Made by a program: the position numbers and the translations under genes. A DNA stretch of 64,000 nucleotides from RUG11198 sp036342255 (lineage in GTDB: Bacteria > Bacillota_I > Bacilli_A > RF39 > UBA660): contig JAZAUS010000004.1 in NCBI GenBank assembly GCA_036342255.1, positions 62,001-126,000 of the forward strand, read 5' to 3'. The notes under the pieces were generated by a model, which was given only the letters and a program-made list of their open reading frames with translations, ran no database searches and had not been told where the DNA came from. Positions 9,011-17,738 of the stretch are shown here, one piece after another. Positions within the stretch are counted from its first letter, which is position 1. The number at the start of each line of letters is the position of its first letter.

Positions 9011-9039
9011 TTTACAAAATATAAGATTCTTGATAAAAT
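9011..9039 (+). promoter_or_regulatory. Sigma-A-type promoter
   Basis: TTTACA (9011-9016), 17-base spacer, TAAAAT (9034-9039), 21 bases before the ATG at 9061. The rest of the 250-base divergent interval with queH shows nothing else. Confidence 0.7.
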
Positions 9040-9060
9040 TAACTTACGGAGATGATATCC

Positions 9061-9564
9061 ATGAAGTTTTTTAAAAAAGAAAGACAAATACCAATAAAAA
9101 ATTATATATATTTATTCATTCTTCTTATTGGTAGCATATTAGTATTATTTTATGCTTACTATTGGTATAAAATATATCGCAACAATAGACTAAATACCAG
9201 TGTAATGAATGAATACTTAACAGTCATAAATTATAATGAACTTTCAGACTATATAGTGGAAAATAAAGATGCCATTATATATGTATCTATCCTAGGAAAC
9301 GAGAAAATTAACAAATTTGAAAATTCTTTTAAAAATACTATAGCACGTAATAATTTAAAAAATACTATGTTATATCTAGATATAACTAATGAAAATAATA
9401 GTAATACAAGAGAAAAATTAAAAATAGAAGGTAAAGGATTCCCTTGTATAGTAGTTTATACTAATGGAATTATAACAGATACATATAGCATTGAAAAAAC
9501 AAAATTTAATAATAAAAAAATAGTAAGATATTTAAATAGAATTGGAGCTATATCAAGTGATTAA
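9061..9564 (+). CDS. Membrane-anchored protein, possibly thioredoxin-fold
   Basis: 167 aa with one N-terminal membrane helix (about residues 14-36) and an extracytoplasmic domain. The domain's beta-alpha pattern (AIIYVSIL, NTMLYLDIT) and the segment GKGFPCIVVYTNG resemble the cis-Pro region of thioredoxin-like proteins, but no CxxC active site is present, so it would not be a redox enzyme. The start ATG at 9061 is eight bases after CGGAG; ATG 9052 is too close to it. Its end overlaps trmL by eight bases. Confidence 0.7.
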   Translation: MKFFKKERQIPIKNYIYLFILLIGSILVLFYAYYWYKIYRNNRLNTSVMNEYLTVINYNELSDYIVENKDAIIYVSILGNEKINKFENSFKNTIARNNLKNTMLYLDITNENNSNTREKLKIEGKGFPCIVVYTNGIITDTYSIEKTKFNNKKIVRYLNRIGAISSD

Positions 9565-10066
9565 CATAGTCTTATTTGAACCAGAAATACCTGGAAATAC
9601 AGGTAATATCATGAGGACTTGTGTGGCTACAAACTCTAAATTACATCTAATTGAGCCCTTAGGATTTAAAATTACTGACAAAACAATAAAAAGAAGTGGT
9701 GTAAACTATATTGATAAATTAGATTACAAACTATATAGTAACTTTAAAGAATTTGAAGATAATAACCCTGGAGAGTATTATTATTTTACACGATATGGTA
9801 AAAAACCACATACAGAATTCAAATATCAAGATTCATCTAAAGAGATATATTTAATATTCGGTAAAGAATCAACTGGTATACCCAAAAACATCTTAAAAAA
9901 TCACATAGATAGATGTATTAGAATACCAACATCACCTAACGTAAGAGCTTTAAATCTTTCAAATTGTGTCGCCATAGCAACATACGAAGTTTTAAGGCAA
10001 CAAAATTATCCCAACCTATCTAAAACAGAAACCCAAAAAGGTGAAGATTGGTTAATAGAAGAATAA
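9557..10066 (+). CDS. trmL: tRNA (cytidine/uridine-34-2'-O)-methyltransferase TrmL
   Basis: SPOUT-class methyltransferase for the wobble ribose of tRNA-Leu. Family motifs INIVLFEPEIPGNTGNIMR, LIFGKESTGIP and IPTSPNVRALNLSNCVAIA (the knotted SAM site) are intact. The start is GTG 9557, nine bases after GGAG. Length 169 aa is typical. A tRNA-Leu gene lies at 59932 in this window. Confidence 0.95.
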   Translation: MINIVLFEPEIPGNTGNIMRTCVATNSKLHLIEPLGFKITDKTIKRSGVNYIDKLDYKLYSNFKEFEDNNPGEYYYFTRYGKKPHTEFKYQDSSKEIYLIFGKESTGIPKNILKNHIDRCIRIPTSPNVRALNLSNCVAIATYEVLRQQNYPNLSKTETQKGEDWLIEE

Positions 10067-10069
10067 TAT

Positions 10070-10102
10070 AAACCCCATTCCTAAACTTGGAAAGGGGTTT
10101 TT
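10070..10102 (+). terminator. Rho-independent terminator
   Basis: AAACCCC/GGGGTTT with further TTCC/GGAA pairing is followed by five T (counting those in the stem). Confidence 0.85.
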
Positions 10103-10127
10103 ATAATTTATAATACTAATCAAAATA

Positions 10128-10156
10128 TTTACATTAAATAATAAAAATGATATAAT
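10128..10156 (+). promoter_or_regulatory. Sigma-A-type promoter
   Basis: TTTACA (10128-10133), 17-base spacer, TATAAT (10151-10156), 17 bases before the ATG at 10173. Confidence 0.75.
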
Positions 10157-10172
10157 GTAGACGGTGATTTAA

Positions 10173-10370
10173 ATGAAGATAGATTATACACTTGGCAGCA
10201 TAGTAATAATGAAAAAACAACATCCATGTGGTACAAATAAATGGGAAATTGTAAGAATAGGTGCTGATATAAAAATAAAATGTCTTAATTGTAATCGTAT
10301 GATAATGCTACCAAGAGTAGAATTTAATAAAAAAATAAAAAAGGTGGTAACTGATGAGAATAAAGAATAA
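10173..10370 (+). CDS. DUF951 (YyzM-like) protein
   Basis: 65-aa protein matching the DUF951 family: VIMKKQHPCGTNKWEIVRIG, IKIKCLNCNRMIMLPR. The conserved Cys residues (one in HPCG, two in CLNC) suggest a small metal-binding or RNA-binding module. In many Bacillota it lies next to ychF, as here with one gene between. The next gene starts 17 bases before its stop codon. Confidence 0.9.
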   Translation: MKIDYTLGSIVIMKKQHPCGTNKWEIVRIGADIKIKCLNCNRMIMLPRVEFNKKIKKVVTDENKE

Positions 10371-11910
10371 AAAAACTAATCGAAATCGTATAAAGCTACA
10401 TTCAGCATTAATCTTTTTAATACTAACAATTATAATAATGGTTATTAGTAGTATTGGTAGTGTATTAAATTTAGAAACAAGTTATTATACAGTAAATAAA
10501 ATATCAGGAGAACTTGAAACAAAAGTAGTACATATAAATAATTTGTTTAATCGTACAGGTATTCAATATCTAATAAGTAATTTTCGAACTAATTTTACAA
10601 ATTTTACTCCTTTAGGAACCTTAATAATTGGATTAATGGGAATAGGAGTAGCATATAAATCAGGATTTTTAAATACTTTAAATAAAATGATTGCCAGTAT
10701 AGTACCAAGAAAAACCTTAACTTTTTTAGTTGTTTTTCTAGGAGTAATATGTTCAATGTTTTATGATGTAGGATATGTAATTCTAATACCATTAGCCGCC
10801 ATTTTATTTATCGATATAGGACGACATCCATCCGCTGGAATATGTGCTGCTTTCGCAGGAATTACATTTGGTTATGGTGCAAATGTTGTAGCTAATTCCC
10901 TAGATAGTACTTTAATAGCATACACTAAAACAGCAACAACTATCTTAGATGCTACCTATAAAGTAAATACTAATGGTAATTTATTCTTCATGATTGCAAG
11001 TACAATAGCCATATCATATGTTGGAATGATTATAACAGAAAAAGTAACCATTCCAAAATTAGGAAAATATAATTTTGAAGATTATCAAGAAGAAATAAAT
11101 AAAATTCCAACTTCAACTGAAAAAAAGGGAGTAATAATATCCTTATTAACTATGTTATTAGTATCAATACCTATAATATATTGTATAATACCTGGATTAC
11201 CATTTTCAGGACTACTACTATATTTAAAAGATACAAGATATGTTGATCAACTATTTGGACCTAATTCATATTTTTATAAAGGTTCAGTATTTATTTTCAG
11301 TGCCCTACTAATGTTAGGGGGACTAGTATATGGTTTACGTGTTAAAAGTATTAATAATAATAAAGACTTTGTAGATGGTATGAATTATTACTTAAAAGAT
11401 TTATCATCTTTACTAGTATTAATATTTTTTGCAGCACAATTTTGCCTAATATTTAAACAAACAAAAATAGGTTTATTTGTCCTATCATCTATAGTAAATT
11501 CCATTAATGGATTAAAATTATCAGGAATAGTTCTTGTCTTAATAACTTTTGCTATAGTAGCAGTATCAAGTATCTTAGTACCATCAGCTTCTATAAAATG
11601 GGCAGTATTATCACCTGTAATTGTTCCAATGTTTATGCAAAGTTCTTTAACACCAGAATTTAGCCAAGTAGTATTTAGAGCTGCTGACAGCTCATTAAAA
11701 GGAATAACACCACTATTTACATATTTTGTTATCCTAATAGGTTTCTTACAAATATATACAAAGAATAAAGACAACACCATAACAATATCAAAATCTATTT
11801 CTTTAATGATACCATATACAGTAGCATTTACATTCCTATGGCTTGTATTAACAATAATATTCTACTTCTTAGGAGTACCAATAGGAATAAATACAAATGT
11901 AACATTATAA
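10354..11910 (+). CDS. AbgT family transporter
   Basis: 518-aa integral membrane protein of the AbgT family (p-aminobenzoyl-glutamate importers and antimetabolite exporters). Characteristic features are the N-terminal helix followed by a long extracytoplasmic loop, GTLIIGLMGIGVAYKSG, MFYDVGYVILIPLAA, GITFGYGANVV and SILVPSASIKWAVLSPVIVPM. About a dozen membrane segments are present and the protein is full length. The ATG at 10354 follows AAGGTGG and overlaps the DUF951 gene, implying translational coupling. The substrate cannot be told from sequence. Confidence 0.9.
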   Translation: MRIKNKKTNRNRIKLHSALIFLILTIIIMVISSIGSVLNLETSYYTVNKISGELETKVVHINNLFNRTGIQYLISNFRTNFTNFTPLGTLIIGLMGIGVAYKSGFLNTLNKMIASIVPRKTLTFLVVFLGVICSMFYDVGYVILIPLAAILFIDIGRHPSAGICAAFAGITFGYGANVVANSLDSTLIAYTKTATTILDATYKVNTNGNLFFMIASTIAISYVGMIITEKVTIPKLGKYNFEDYQEEINKIPTSTEKKGVIISLLTMLLVSIPIIYCIIPGLPFSGLLLYLKDTRYVDQLFGPNSYFYKGSVFIFSALLMLGGLVYGLRVKSINNNKDFVDGMNYYLKDLSSLLVLIFFAAQFCLIFKQTKIGLFVLSSIVNSINGLKLSGIVLVLITFAIVAVSSILVPSASIKWAVLSPVIVPMFMQSSLTPEFSQVVFRAADSSLKGITPLFTYFVILIGFLQIYTKNKDNTITISKSISLMIPYTVAFTFLWLVLTIIFYFLGVPIGINTNVTL

Positions 11911-11950
11911 AAGATATAAATAAATATAATTGTTATTTATATCTTTTTTT
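11910..11950 (+). terminator. Rho-independent terminator
   Basis: A 14-bp stem (11910-11923 with 11933-11946) is followed by a T-run. Confidence 0.85.
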
Positions 11951-11958
11951 GTTATAAT
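11930..11958 (+). promoter_or_regulatory. ychF promoter overlapping the upstream terminator
   Basis: TTGTTA (11930-11935), 17-base spacer, TATAAT (11953-11958); the -35 box sits in the terminator loop and right arm. Confidence 0.65.
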
Positions 11959-11982
11959 AAACAACAGAAAGAAGGAATATAT

Positions 11983-13080
11983 ATGAGTTTAACAGCAGGA
12001 ATAATAGGATTACCAAATGTAGGCAAATCAACTCTATTTAATGCCATAACAAAACAAGAAATTTTAGCAGCAAATTACCCCTTTGCAACCATAGAACCAA
12101 ATATAGGAACTGTAATAGTACCAGATAAAAGAATTGAAGTTTTAGAGGATAAATATCATCCTGATAGAACAATACCAACAACATTTGAATTTACAGATAT
12201 AGCAGGACTTGTAAAAGGAGCATCTAAAGGAGAAGGACTAGGCAATCAATTTTTATCTCATATAAGGCAAACAAATGCAATTGTAGAAGTTGTAAGATGT
12301 TTTGAAGATAATAATATTATTCACGTCGATGGATCGGTAGATCCTATAAGAGATATCGAAGTAATTAATATAGAATTAATTTTATCAGATTTAGATATAA
12401 TAGATAATAGAATAAATAAAATAGGTAAAAAAGCAACAACAACAAGAAATAAAAATGATTTAGCAGAATATAATCTATTAACAAAAATAAAAGATAAATT
12501 AGAAAATGATATTCCCATAAGAAAAATAGATTTAACAGAAGATGAAAATAAAATAATATCACCATTTAATCTAATAACAGCTAAACCAATAATATATGTA
12601 GCCAATGTTAAGGAAGAAGATATAACAACTGGCAATAAATATGTAGATAAAATAAAAAAATATGCCGAAACAGACGACGCTGAAGTCGTAATGATTTCAG
12701 CCAAAATAGAAAGCGAGTTAGCTGAATTAGAATATGAAGAAAAACTAGAATATATGAAAGAATTAGGAATAGAAGAAAGTGGTTTATCAAAATTAATTAA
12801 AGCTACTTACCATTTATTAGGACTAGAAACATATTTTACTGTAGGAAGTGATGAAGTAAAAGCATGGACCTTTAAAAAAGGAACAAAAGCCCCAGCTTGC
12901 GCAGGAATTATACATACAGATTTTGAAAAAGGATTCATTAAAGCCGAAGTTATGTCATACACAGATTTAGAAAAATATGGCACAGAACAAAAAGTAAAAG
13001 AAGCAGGTAAACTAAGATTAGAAGGAAAAGAATATATCGTAAAAGATGGAGATATATGTCATTTTCGATTTAATGTTTAA
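11983..13080 (+). CDS. ychF: YchF/EngD family ribosome-binding ATPase
   Basis: Obg-family P-loop NTPase that prefers ATP and binds the ribosome. G1 motif GLPNVGKST, G3 DIAGLVKGASKGEG with coiled insertion, and the C-terminal TGS-like domain (TFKKGTKAPACAGIIHTDFEKGFIKAEV) are all present. 365 aa is full length. The start ATG follows AGAAGGA. pepF follows after 21 bases. Confidence 0.97.
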   Translation: MSLTAGIIGLPNVGKSTLFNAITKQEILAANYPFATIEPNIGTVIVPDKRIEVLEDKYHPDRTIPTTFEFTDIAGLVKGASKGEGLGNQFLSHIRQTNAIVEVVRCFEDNNIIHVDGSVDPIRDIEVINIELILSDLDIIDNRINKIGKKATTTRNKNDLAEYNLLTKIKDKLENDIPIRKIDLTEDENKIISPFNLITAKPIIYVANVKEEDITTGNKYVDKIKKYAETDDAEVVMISAKIESELAELEYEEKLEYMKELGIEESGLSKLIKATYHLLGLETYFTVGSDEVKAWTFKKGTKAPACAGIIHTDFEKGFIKAEVMSYTDLEKYGTEQKVKEAGKLRLEGKEYIVKDGDICHFRFNV

Positions 13081-13101
13081 TACTATTAGAAAGGATTACT
13101 T

Positions 13102-14889
13102 ATGAATAGAGAAAAAATAGCAAAAGAATACAAGTGGGATTTAACAAAAATATATAAAACACAAAAAGAATTTAATCAAGATTATAAAGAAGCAGAAAAA
13201 AGAATAAAAGACTTTATAAAATATGAGAATAAAATGGCAACTAATGCCAAATTATTCTATCAAACCTTAGATGAATACTTTTCTATAACAAGACTAGTAG
13301 AAAAACTATATGTATATACAAATTTATTATTTGACGAAGATACAGGTAACAATATCCATCAAGCTCTTAATGTTAAAGTAAATAACTTATATAATAAACT
13401 AGTAAAAGCATCTTATTTTATAACACCTACAATCTTAAAAAAAGATTACAGTGAGATAGAAAAGTATTATAAAGAAGAACCAAAATTGAAAGAATATGAA
13501 ATAGTTTTAGAAAGAGAATATCGTTACAAAGAACACACCCTATCTGATATAGAAGAAAAACTATTATCAAATATAAGCAAAATGTTAAACACCAATCAAG
13601 AAACATATGAATTATTAAAAGATTCTGATTTAACATTTGGCCAAATCCATGATGAAAATAATAATTTAGTAGAATTAACTTGTTCAAATTATTCAGTATA
13701 TATAGAATCGAAAAACAGAGAAGTAAGAAAAGAAGCTTTTCTTACCCTATATAAAACATATAAACAATTTAGTAATACTTTTGCCTCAACTATATCTGGT
13801 AATATTAATGAAAATATAACTATATCAAGAATAAAAAAATATAAAAGTGCTATAGAATTCAGTCTCTTCCCTGATGAAGTTAATATCAGCATTTATAATA
13901 ACTTAATTAAAACAGTTAATAATAATCTAGATATATTATTTAAATATTATGATTTGAAGAAAAAATTATTAAATTTAGATGAGTTACATTTATATGATAT
14001 ATATACTCCTATAATTCAAAATTATGATAAAAAATATCCTTTTGAAGAAGCTAAAGAAACAGTAATTAAGGCATTATCTGTTTTAGGAGACGATTATATA
14101 GATATATTAAAACAAGGAATAAAAGATAGATGGATAGATGTCTATCCTAATAAGAATAAACGTACAGGTGGATATTCAAGTGGCTGCTATGACACAAATC
14201 CATATATATTACTAAACTATCAAGATAAATATAATGATATGTCAACACTAGCTCATGAATTAGGCCATTCAATGCATAGCTATTATACAAGACACAATAA
14301 TCCATTTCAATATGGAAGCTATGCCATATTTGTTGCCGAAGTTGCATCTACAGTTAATGAACTATTACTAGCCAAATATCTATTAAAAGAAAGCAACAAC
14401 AAAGAAGAAAAATTATTTATCTTAGACAATTTAATGACACTATTTAAATCTACTATATATAGACAAACAATGTTTGCCGAATTTGAAAAAGATATATATA
14501 ATGATGCTGAAAAAGATATACCACTAACAGCAGATTATTTAAGTGAAAAATATTATAAATTAAATAAAACATATTTTGGGAAAAATGTTATTGTAGATGA
14601 AGAAGTAAAATATGAATGGACAAGAATTCCTCATTTCTACTATAATTTTTATGTATATAAATATGCTACTGGATTATCAGCAGCATGTCATATCGTAGAT
14701 GATATCTTATCAGGTAAAAAAAATGCTATAGATAATTATAAGAAATTCCTAAGTGCTGGTCGCACCAAAACACCACTAGAATCTCTAAAACTAGCTGGTG
14801 TAGATTTATCCAAAAAAGAAGTTGTAGAATCAGCTATTAAAATGTTTAATGATACTATTGAAGAATTTAAAAGCATCTATAATGAATAA
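13102..14889 (+). CDS. pepF: Oligoendopeptidase F (M3 zinc peptidase)
   Basis: Cytoplasmic zinc peptidase that cuts short peptides. The HELGH zinc motif is at residues 385-389, followed by the third-ligand Glu in VAEVASTVNELLL. The long helical N-terminal half and the C-terminal ATGLSAACHI region match M3B enzymes; 595 aa is the usual length. An AGAAAGGA ribosome site precedes ATG 13102. It probably shares a transcript with ychF. Confidence 0.95.
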   Translation: MNREKIAKEYKWDLTKIYKTQKEFNQDYKEAEKRIKDFIKYENKMATNAKLFYQTLDEYFSITRLVEKLYVYTNLLFDEDTGNNIHQALNVKVNNLYNKLVKASYFITPTILKKDYSEIEKYYKEEPKLKEYEIVLEREYRYKEHTLSDIEEKLLSNISKMLNTNQETYELLKDSDLTFGQIHDENNNLVELTCSNYSVYIESKNREVRKEAFLTLYKTYKQFSNTFASTISGNINENITISRIKKYKSAIEFSLFPDEVNISIYNNLIKTVNNNLDILFKYYDLKKKLLNLDELHLYDIYTPIIQNYDKKYPFEEAKETVIKALSVLGDDYIDILKQGIKDRWIDVYPNKNKRTGGYSSGCYDTNPYILLNYQDKYNDMSTLAHELGHSMHSYYTRHNNPFQYGSYAIFVAEVASTVNELLLAKYLLKESNNKEEKLFILDNLMTLFKSTIYRQTMFAEFEKDIYNDAEKDIPLTADYLSEKYYKLNKTYFGKNVIVDEEVKYEWTRIPHFYYNFYVYKYATGLSAACHIVDDILSGKKNAIDNYKKFLSAGRTKTPLESLKLAGVDLSKKEVVESAIKMFNDTIEEFKSIYNE

Positions 14890-14890
14890 C

Positions 14891-14934
14891 AAAATATAGA
14901 TTATTATTAATTCAAATAATAATCTATATTTTTT
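14891..14934 (+). terminator. Rho-independent terminator
   Basis: An 18-bp perfect stem (14891-14908 with 14915-14932) with a six-base loop ends in a T-run. Confidence 0.9.
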
Positions 14935-14954
14935 AATAAATAATAATAATTCTA

Positions 14955-14984
14955 TTTACATAATGCCTTTTTTTATGCTATAAT
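14955..14984 (+). promoter_or_regulatory. rpsF operon promoter
   Basis: TTTACA (14955-14960), 18-base spacer, TATAAT (14979-14984). Confidence 0.75.
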
Positions 14985-14991
14985 ACTACCT

Positions 14992-15044
14992 GAGCGAAAG
15001 CTCCTTGCCTGAAAAGGCCGAATAGACCATAAGGAGGTGTAAAA
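14992..15044 (+). promoter_or_regulatory. rpsF leader: candidate S6:S18 autoregulatory RNA
   Basis: The short leader folds into two GAAA-tetraloop hairpins, GAGC-GAAA-GCTC (14992-15003) and GCCT-GAAA-AGGC (15007-15018), the second followed by CGAATAG. CTCCTT (15001-15006) is perfectly complementary to the Shine-Dalgarno AAGGAG (15031-15036) and competes with the first hairpin. S6:S18-binding leaders with a CCG-containing hairpin are known in front of rpsF in many bacteria; the GGCCG at the base of the second hairpin fits that theme. Protein binding is inferred. Confidence 0.6.
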
Positions 15045-15335
15045 ATGTCAAAATATGAAATAATGTTCATTATTAGACCAAATATCGAAGAAGATACTAG
15101 AAAAAAAGTTGTAAAGGAGTTAGAAAAAACTCTAACAGATAATAAAGCAACAATTACATTATCAAAGGAATTAGGTCAAAAAGAATTTGCTTATGTAATA
15201 AAAAAGATGACATCAGGTTACTACTATTTATATAATATAGAAGCTAATAATGATAAGGCTATTAAAGAATTTGATCGTGTTGCTAAAATTAATGAAAATG
15301 TTATAAGACATTTAATATTAAATATCAAAGATTAG
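15045..15335 (+). CDS. rpsF: Ribosomal protein bS6
   Basis: Small-subunit protein that pairs with S18 on the platform of the 30S subunit. The sequence MSKYEIMFIIRPNIEEDTRK and the FAYVIKKMTSGYYYLYN region are typical, and 96 aa is normal. A very strong AAGGAGG site precedes the ATG. First gene of the rpsF-ssb-rpsR operon, controlled by the leader described above. Confidence 0.97.
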   Translation: MSKYEIMFIIRPNIEEDTRKKVVKELEKTLTDNKATITLSKELGQKEFAYVIKKMTSGYYYLYNIEANNDKAIKEFDRVAKINENVIRHLILNIKD

Positions 15336-15347
15336 GAGAATGTTAAT

Positions 15348-15854
15348 ATGAATAAAGCAATTTTAATTGGAAGATTAACAAAAGATCCGGAAGTAAGATA
15401 TACAAGTTCAAATCGTGCTATATGTCAGTTTACAGTAGCAATTGATAGACCATTTACTAATCAAGCAAGTGGTCAAAGAGAAGCTGACTTTATTAATGTA
15501 GTAGCATGGGATAAAACTGGAGAAAACGTTGGAAAATATATGACAAAAGGTAGGCTAATAGCAGTTGAAGGAAGAATTCAAACTAGAAATTATGAAAATA
15601 ATGAAGGCAGAAGAGTATATGTTACAGAAGTTGTAGCAAATAATGTACAATTTTTAGAATCTAAAAATACATCCCAAAATAATAGTAATCAAATAAACTC
15701 AATGCCAGAACCACCAATGGAAAAGACACCATACGATTTTAATGATGAATCTAACACATCTTCTGACAATACAAACACAATTGATACAGAAGAAGATCCG
15801 TTTGCAGCATTTGGTGAACAAGTTGAAATAAGTGATAATGACCTACCATTCTAA
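15348..15854 (+). CDS. ssb: Single-stranded DNA-binding protein
   Basis: OB-fold domain (residues 1-105: MNKAILIGRLTKDPEVRYT, DFINVVAWDKTGENVGKYM) followed by a disordered Asn/Thr-rich linker and the acidic tip DNDLPF, which recruits replication and repair partners. 168 aa. It lies between rpsF and rpsR, the standard Bacillota arrangement. Confidence 0.97.
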   Translation: MNKAILIGRLTKDPEVRYTSSNRAICQFTVAIDRPFTNQASGQREADFINVVAWDKTGENVGKYMTKGRLIAVEGRIQTRNYENNEGRRVYVTEVVANNVQFLESKNTSQNNSNQINSMPEPPMEKTPYDFNDESNTSSDNTNTIDTEEDPFAAFGEQVEISDNDLPF

Positions 15855-15868
15855 AAAAGGAGGATAAT

Positions 15869-16084
15869 ATGGCAGAATTTAGAAAAAAAAGAAAAAAAAT
15901 ATGTCACATGTGTGCAGGTAAACCTGTTAATTATAAAGATGTAACTATAATTTCAAAATATATTGGAGATAATGGAAAAATATTACAAAGAAGATTTACT
16001 GGTACATGTGCAAAACATCAAAGAGAAGTAGCAAAACAAATAAAACTAGCAAGATTTATGGGCTTCATTCCATTTTGTAAATAG
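15869..16084 (+). CDS. rpsR: Ribosomal protein bS18
   Basis: 71-aa S18 with the conserved DVTIISKYIGDNGKILQRR and KQIKLARFMGFIPF segments. It keeps Cys residues (CHMC near the N-terminus, C in GTCAKHQ) and so is of the zinc-binding (C+) type. AAAGGAGG precedes the ATG. Terminator follows directly. Confidence 0.97.
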   Translation: MAEFRKKRKKICHMCAGKPVNYKDVTIISKYIGDNGKILQRRFTGTCAKHQREVAKQIKLARFMGFIPFCK

Positions 16085-16108
16085 AAGGGTTTATTTTACC
16101 CTTTTTTT
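16085..16108 (+). terminator. Rho-independent terminator of the rpsF operon
   Basis: AAGGGT/ACCCTT with a seven-base loop and seven T in total. Confidence 0.85.
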
Positions 16109-16149
16109 CTATATTAAAAATGATATAATAAACAGCAAGAGGTGATATT

Positions 16150-17076
16150 ATGAAAAAATGTATTATTATTTATAATCCTAATTCAGGAAAGAAAAAAATA
16201 AAAAAATATTTGCCTGAAATAACAAAACTATTAGAAAAAAAAGAATATAAGTCAGAAATATATGTAACCAAATATAAAAAACATGCTATAAAAATAGTCG
16301 AAGAATTAAATGATGATATAGATTTAGTTATGTCAATAGGTGGAGATGGTACCTTTAACGAAGTAATGACAGGAAACCTAAATAGAAAAAAAAGATTATT
16401 ATTAACTCATATTCCAGTTGGAACAACCAATGATATAGGTGCAATGCTAGGATATGGAAAGAACATTATCGAAAATGTAAAACTATCTCTAAAAGGAGTA
16501 GTAAAAGATTTTGATATAGGAATAATTAATAATCAACCTTTCATATATGTAGCAGGAATAGGTAAATTTACTAATCTTTCCTATGAAACACCAAGAGAAT
16601 TAAAAAAGAAAATAGGTCACTTAGCCTATATAAAAGAAGGAATTAAAACATTTTTTCAAAAAACAAAACTATACGATATATCATATGAAATAGATGGTGA
16701 AGAATATAGAGGATTATTTACTCTTGTTTTAATATCTAATGCTAATCATATAGCAGGAATAAAAAATATCTATAAAGACATAAAACTAGACGACAATAGA
16801 TTTGAAATAATCTTCTGTAACATAAAAAGAAAAAAAGATATATTCAAATCATTATATTTTTTAACCCTATATGGAACTAGCAAAGTACCAGGATTCTACT
16901 TTTATAGAACTAACAAATTAAAAATAAAAATTAATAATGAAGAAGAAGATACTTGGTGTATAGATGGTGAAAAATTAGAACAAAGCAATAATAATAAATA
17001 TGAAATAAGTATTATAAATCAAATAAAAATATTAGTACCTAAAAAAAATATAAAAAAATTATTTAATAATAATTAG
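16150..17076 (+). CDS. dgkB: Diacylglycerol/lipid kinase (DgkB/YegS type)
   Basis: Soluble lipid kinase that phosphorylates diacylglycerol, recycling it during cell-envelope synthesis. The catalytic domain shows YNPNSGKKK, the nucleotide motif SIGGDGTFNEVM and PVGTTNDIG; the C-terminal beta-sandwich ends in WCIDGEKLE. 308 aa is normal. A TATAAT lies at 16124 and GAGGTGAT precedes the start. The dCMP deaminase gene follows after eight bases. Confidence 0.92.
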   Translation: MKKCIIIYNPNSGKKKIKKYLPEITKLLEKKEYKSEIYVTKYKKHAIKIVEELNDDIDLVMSIGGDGTFNEVMTGNLNRKKRLLLTHIPVGTTNDIGAMLGYGKNIIENVKLSLKGVVKDFDIGIINNQPFIYVAGIGKFTNLSYETPRELKKKIGHLAYIKEGIKTFFQKTKLYDISYEIDGEEYRGLFTLVLISNANHIAGIKNIYKDIKLDDNRFEIIFCNIKRKKDIFKSLYFLTLYGTSKVPGFYFYRTNKLKIKINNEEEDTWCIDGEKLEQSNNNKYEISIINQIKILVPKKNIKKLFNNN

Positions 17077-17084
17077 GAGGAAAA

Positions 17085-17594
17085 ATGAAAAAAGAAATTA
17101 ATAAACAAAGAGAAGAATACTTAGACTGGGATGAATATTTTATGGGAATAGCTGTATTATCAGCTAAAAGAAGTAAAGATCCAAATACCCAAGTAGGAGC
17201 TTGTATTGTAAGTAATACGAATCGTATTTTATCCATTGGATATAATGGTACTCCTAATGGCTTTGAAGATAAATATTTTCCATGGGATAGATCAGGAAGT
17301 TTTCTAGATACGAAATATGCTTTTGTATGTCACGCAGAAATGAATGCTATTTCAAATTTTAAAGGTGATAAAAAGGATTTAGAAAATGCTAAATTGTATG
17401 TAACTCTATTTCCATGTAATGAATGTGCTAAACTAGTAATTCAAAATGGAATAAAAGAAATAGTATATTTATCAGACAAATATAAAGATACAGATGGAAA
17501 TATCGCCTCAAAAATAATGTTTAATGAATGTGGAATAAAATATACAGAATTTCCAAAAGTTAAAAGAAAAACAATAAAATTGAACATAGAATAA
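17085..17594 (+). CDS. comEB: dCMP deaminase (ComEB-like)
   Basis: Zinc-dependent deaminase giving dUMP for thymidylate synthesis. Zinc and proton-relay motifs CHAEMNAI and PCNECAKLV are intact; the N-terminal SKDPNTQVGACIV also fits. 169 aa. Ribosome site AGGAGG. Co-transcribed with dgkB and followed by a strong terminator. Confidence 0.94.
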   Translation: MKKEINKQREEYLDWDEYFMGIAVLSAKRSKDPNTQVGACIVSNTNRILSIGYNGTPNGFEDKYFPWDRSGSFLDTKYAFVCHAEMNAISNFKGDKKDLENAKLYVTLFPCNECAKLVIQNGIKEIVYLSDKYKDTDGNIASKIMFNECGIKYTEFPKVKRKTIKLNIE

Positions 17595-17619
17595 AAGACC
17601 TAAATAAAAGGTCTTTTTT
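17593..17619 (+). terminator. Rho-independent terminator
   Basis: AAAAGACCT/AGGTCTTTT with a seven-base loop, then T-run. Confidence 0.9.
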
Positions 17620-17657
17620 AATATGTAAAAATAAACTGTCAAATAAAATGAAAACTA

Positions 17658-17711
17658 TTTACAACCAAAAATTTAGTTGCTATAATTTAACTATAATACC
17701 AAGGGTATTAT
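17658..17711 (+). promoter_or_regulatory. Strong promoter with an inverted repeat at the transcript start
   Basis: TTTACA (17658-17663), 17-base spacer, TATAAT (17681-17686). ATAATACC-AAG-GGTATTAT (17693-17711), a perfect 8-bp inverted repeat, begins where transcription should start, suggesting an operator or a 5' stabilising hairpin. Confidence 0.65.
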
Positions 17712-17738
17712 CAAATTAATCTACAAAGGAGGTTAAAA

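Noticed and set aside
12321..12704. Long reading frame on the minus strand inside ychF
   Set aside because: It is the antisense shadow of an intact conserved gene, with no ribosome site or family resemblance; the same holds for the other long antisense frames inside cca, pepF, pta, rlmN, uraA and alaS.
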